Assembly (NCBI GenBank): GCA_944363805.1
Contig: CALVVH010000056.1
Span: 1-6,680 of the forward strand
DNA from: an uncultured Bacilli bacterium
GTDB lineage: Bacteria; Bacillota_I; Bacilli_A; RF39; UBA660
Length of the DNA stretch: 6,680 nt
Reading direction: 5' to 3'
Part shown: positions 5,911 to 6,680 of the stretch, piece by piece
Layout: each line of letters starts with the position of its first letter
Position numbering within the stretch: the stretch's first letter is position 1
Translations under genes and position numbers: made by a program
Notes under the pieces: generated by a model
Databases searched by the model: none
Told to the model about the DNA's origin: nothing
The model's input: the letters and a program-made list of their open reading frames with translations, nothing else

Positions 5911-6474
5911 GTGCAAAACAAATATGATAATATAAATAGTCCAGAGGAATTATTAGCTTTTATGGTGCAATATTTTAGATATGGCTATAAAGATAATAAA
6001 GATTTAATTCATTTTCCCGAAGAAGCTGATTACGAATCTTTATGGTTCGATAATTATGTTTTACAAAGTGACACTGAATTGCTGAAAACAAAAGTAGGAA
6101 ATTGTTTTGATGCTGTTGAATTTGAGCGCTCTTGGTTTAAAAATCACGATTATGAATTTAAAACAATATTTGAAATGGTTCAATTGGATTATACTAATTG
6201 TTATCCAATGCACAGTTACTTGATATATAAAGATGAATCTGATAATTGGAATTACTTTGAATGGGCTGATTATGATAACAGAGGGATTTACTGTTATAAA
6301 ACATTAACTGAAGCGTTAGATTATCAGTTAAAAATATATATAAAAAGGTTAAAATGTTTGAATATTAGTTCTGAGGAGATAAAAAAAATAATAAGAACTT
6401 GTTTTCCTGAACCTCCGAAAAAGTGCGGTGCTTTAAAATATATAGAATTTACATCTTCTGAAGAAATAGTATAA
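5911..6474 (+). CDS. Unrecognised protein with transglutaminase-like Cys/His/Glu arrangement
   Basis: This is a 187-residue soluble protein with no signal peptide or membrane segment. I do not recognise a named family with certainty. K-V-G-N-C-F-D at 61-67, followed by E-F-E-R-x-W-F (70-76), resembles the Cys box of transglutaminase-like proteins. Then come P-M-H-S-Y-L-I-Y at 99-106 and W-N-Y-F-E-W-A-D at 113-120. Cys65, His101 and Glu117 (or Asp120) appear in the order and spacing of a papain/transglutaminase-type catalytic triad. Such a fold could act as a cysteine protease, amidase or protein crosslinker; the substrate cannot be inferred. The C-terminal 50 residues are Lys-rich with Cys149, Cys164 and Cys172. 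Start choice: GTG 5911 after AGGAGGG; the TTG at 5887 lies in the leader hairpin. The gene has its own promoter and lies between a core gene and accessory-looking DNA, which suggests acquired cargo (inference). Confidence 0.6.
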   Translation: MQNKYDNINSPEELLAFMVQYFRYGYKDNKDLIHFPEEADYESLWFDNYVLQSDTELLKTKVGNCFDAVEFERSWFKNHDYEFKTIFEMVQLDYTNCYPMHSYLIYKDESDNWNYFEWADYDNRGIYCYKTLTEALDYQLKIYIKRLKCLNISSEEIKKIIRTCFPEPPKKCGALKYIEFTSSEEIV

Positions 6475-6475
6475 A
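6448..6475 (+). promoter_or_regulatory. Candidate promoter at the end of the transglutaminase-like gene
   Basis: TTTACA at 6448-6453 (5 of 6 to the -35), a 16-nt spacer and TATAAA at 6470-6475 (5 of 6 to the -10) overlap the last codons and stop of the preceding gene. The start would be near 6482. It could drive the short broken segment and the gene beginning at 6609. Confidence 0.4.
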
Positions 6476-6508
6476 CTATAAAAAAACAAAATTAAGAAAG
6501 TGATACAA

Positions 6509-6612
6509 ATGGATAATCAAAATTCGACAAATATAAACTGCTTGATACCGCATGGTAAACTCTGCTTAAAGATTATTATAATTCTGTAAAGAGAGGAGAT
6601 GATATGATATGA
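6509..6612 (+). pseudogene. Short, apparently decayed coding stretch
   Basis: An ATG at 6509, preceded by a weak binding site (AAGAAAGTGAT, 6494-6504), opens a 26-codon frame ending in TAA at 6587-6589; its peptide (start M-D-N-Q-N-S, end of mostly Ile) looks unlike a natural protein. A different frame (6517-6612) reads more like one: S-K-F-D-K-Y-K-L-L-D-T-A-W, then a TAA at 6556-6558, then T-L-L-K-D-Y-Y-N-S-V-K-R-G-D-D-M-I and a TGA. One frameshift just after the ATG plus one nonsense change would account for this. I do not recognise the family. It may instead be a non-coding leader or a real 26-aa peptide. Confidence 0.3.
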
Positions 6613-6680
6613 TGGTAAAAGATTTAATGATTAGAAGTAGTAGTGCGGAGTTTTTAATATTTGAAAGACAAACACATGAT
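6609..6680 (+). CDS. Start of a protein, possibly RhuM family (3' truncated by window edge)
   Basis: The frame is open from an ATG at 6609 to the window end, 24 codons. AGAGGAG at 6592-6598 lies 10 nt upstream; the ATG at 6612 is an alternative, while the one at 6604 hits a stop at once. The start of the product (M-M-V-K-D-L, then I-R-S-S-S-A-E-F-L-I-F) resembles the beginning of RhuM-type proteins, which often open with I-R-x-S-x-A-E-F-L-x-F before a winged-helix-like DNA-binding region and are common on mobile and genomic islands. Only this short motif is visible, so the family call is tentative; that a coding region begins here is more certain. Confidence 0.5.
   Translation, partial: MMVKDLMIRSSSAEFLIFERQTHD

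Noticed and set aside
6598..6615. Short GATAT/GATG repetition at the last gene start as a functional repeat
   Set aside because: The repeat is very short and explained by overlapping ATG codons next to a binding site.

Overview
The window comes from a low-GC member of the Bacillota, probably a Bacilli/Erysipelotrichia-type lineage, though nothing here fixes the taxon. The evidence is the strong A+T bias in coding and intergenic DNA, AGGAGG-type ribosome binding sites, TTGNNN/TATAAT-like promoters (three with an extended TGN-10), and U-tract terminators. All seven genes whose ends are visible stop at TAA or TAG, none at TGA. Tryptophan is read as TGG throughout and no gene needs TGA read-through, so the standard bacterial code fits.

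Layout, all on the plus strand. (1) 1-2160: the 3' end of lemA, then a secreted or membrane-anchored DUF2207 protein with a glycine-rich tail; a terminator-like hairpin lies between them. (2) 2197-4699: a promoter and a two-gene envelope glycosylation unit, made of a multi-pass GT-C-type glycosyltransferase and a GtrB/DPM1-like GT2 enzyme 3 nt downstream. (3) 4719-5179: rplS (ribosomal protein L19) with its own promoter, a structured leader and a terminator whose upstream arm is inside the gene. (4) 5224-5867: lepB (signal peptidase I) with a possible promoter and a strong terminator. (5) 5847-6680: apparently accessory DNA. It holds an unrecognised 187-aa protein with a transglutaminase-like Cys/His/Glu arrangement, a short decayed-looking stretch, and the first 24 codons of what may be a RhuM-family protein.

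How the genes may work together: the GT2 enzyme probably charges undecaprenyl phosphate with a sugar on the cytoplasmic side, and the GT-C enzyme probably transfers that sugar to an envelope acceptor outside. The flippase expected for such a system (GtrA type) is not in the window. LepB and the DUF2207/LemA pair also act at the membrane, but no sequence evidence links them to the glycosylation unit. rplS followed by lepB is a familiar Bacillota order; after lepB the content turns from housekeeping to accessory.

No CRISPR array, tRNA, rRNA, insertion sequence or origin is visible, and no gene-free stretch exceeds 300 bases. The least-described parts are the transglutaminase-like gene with its hairpin-masked ribosome binding site, and the broken segment before the last gene.
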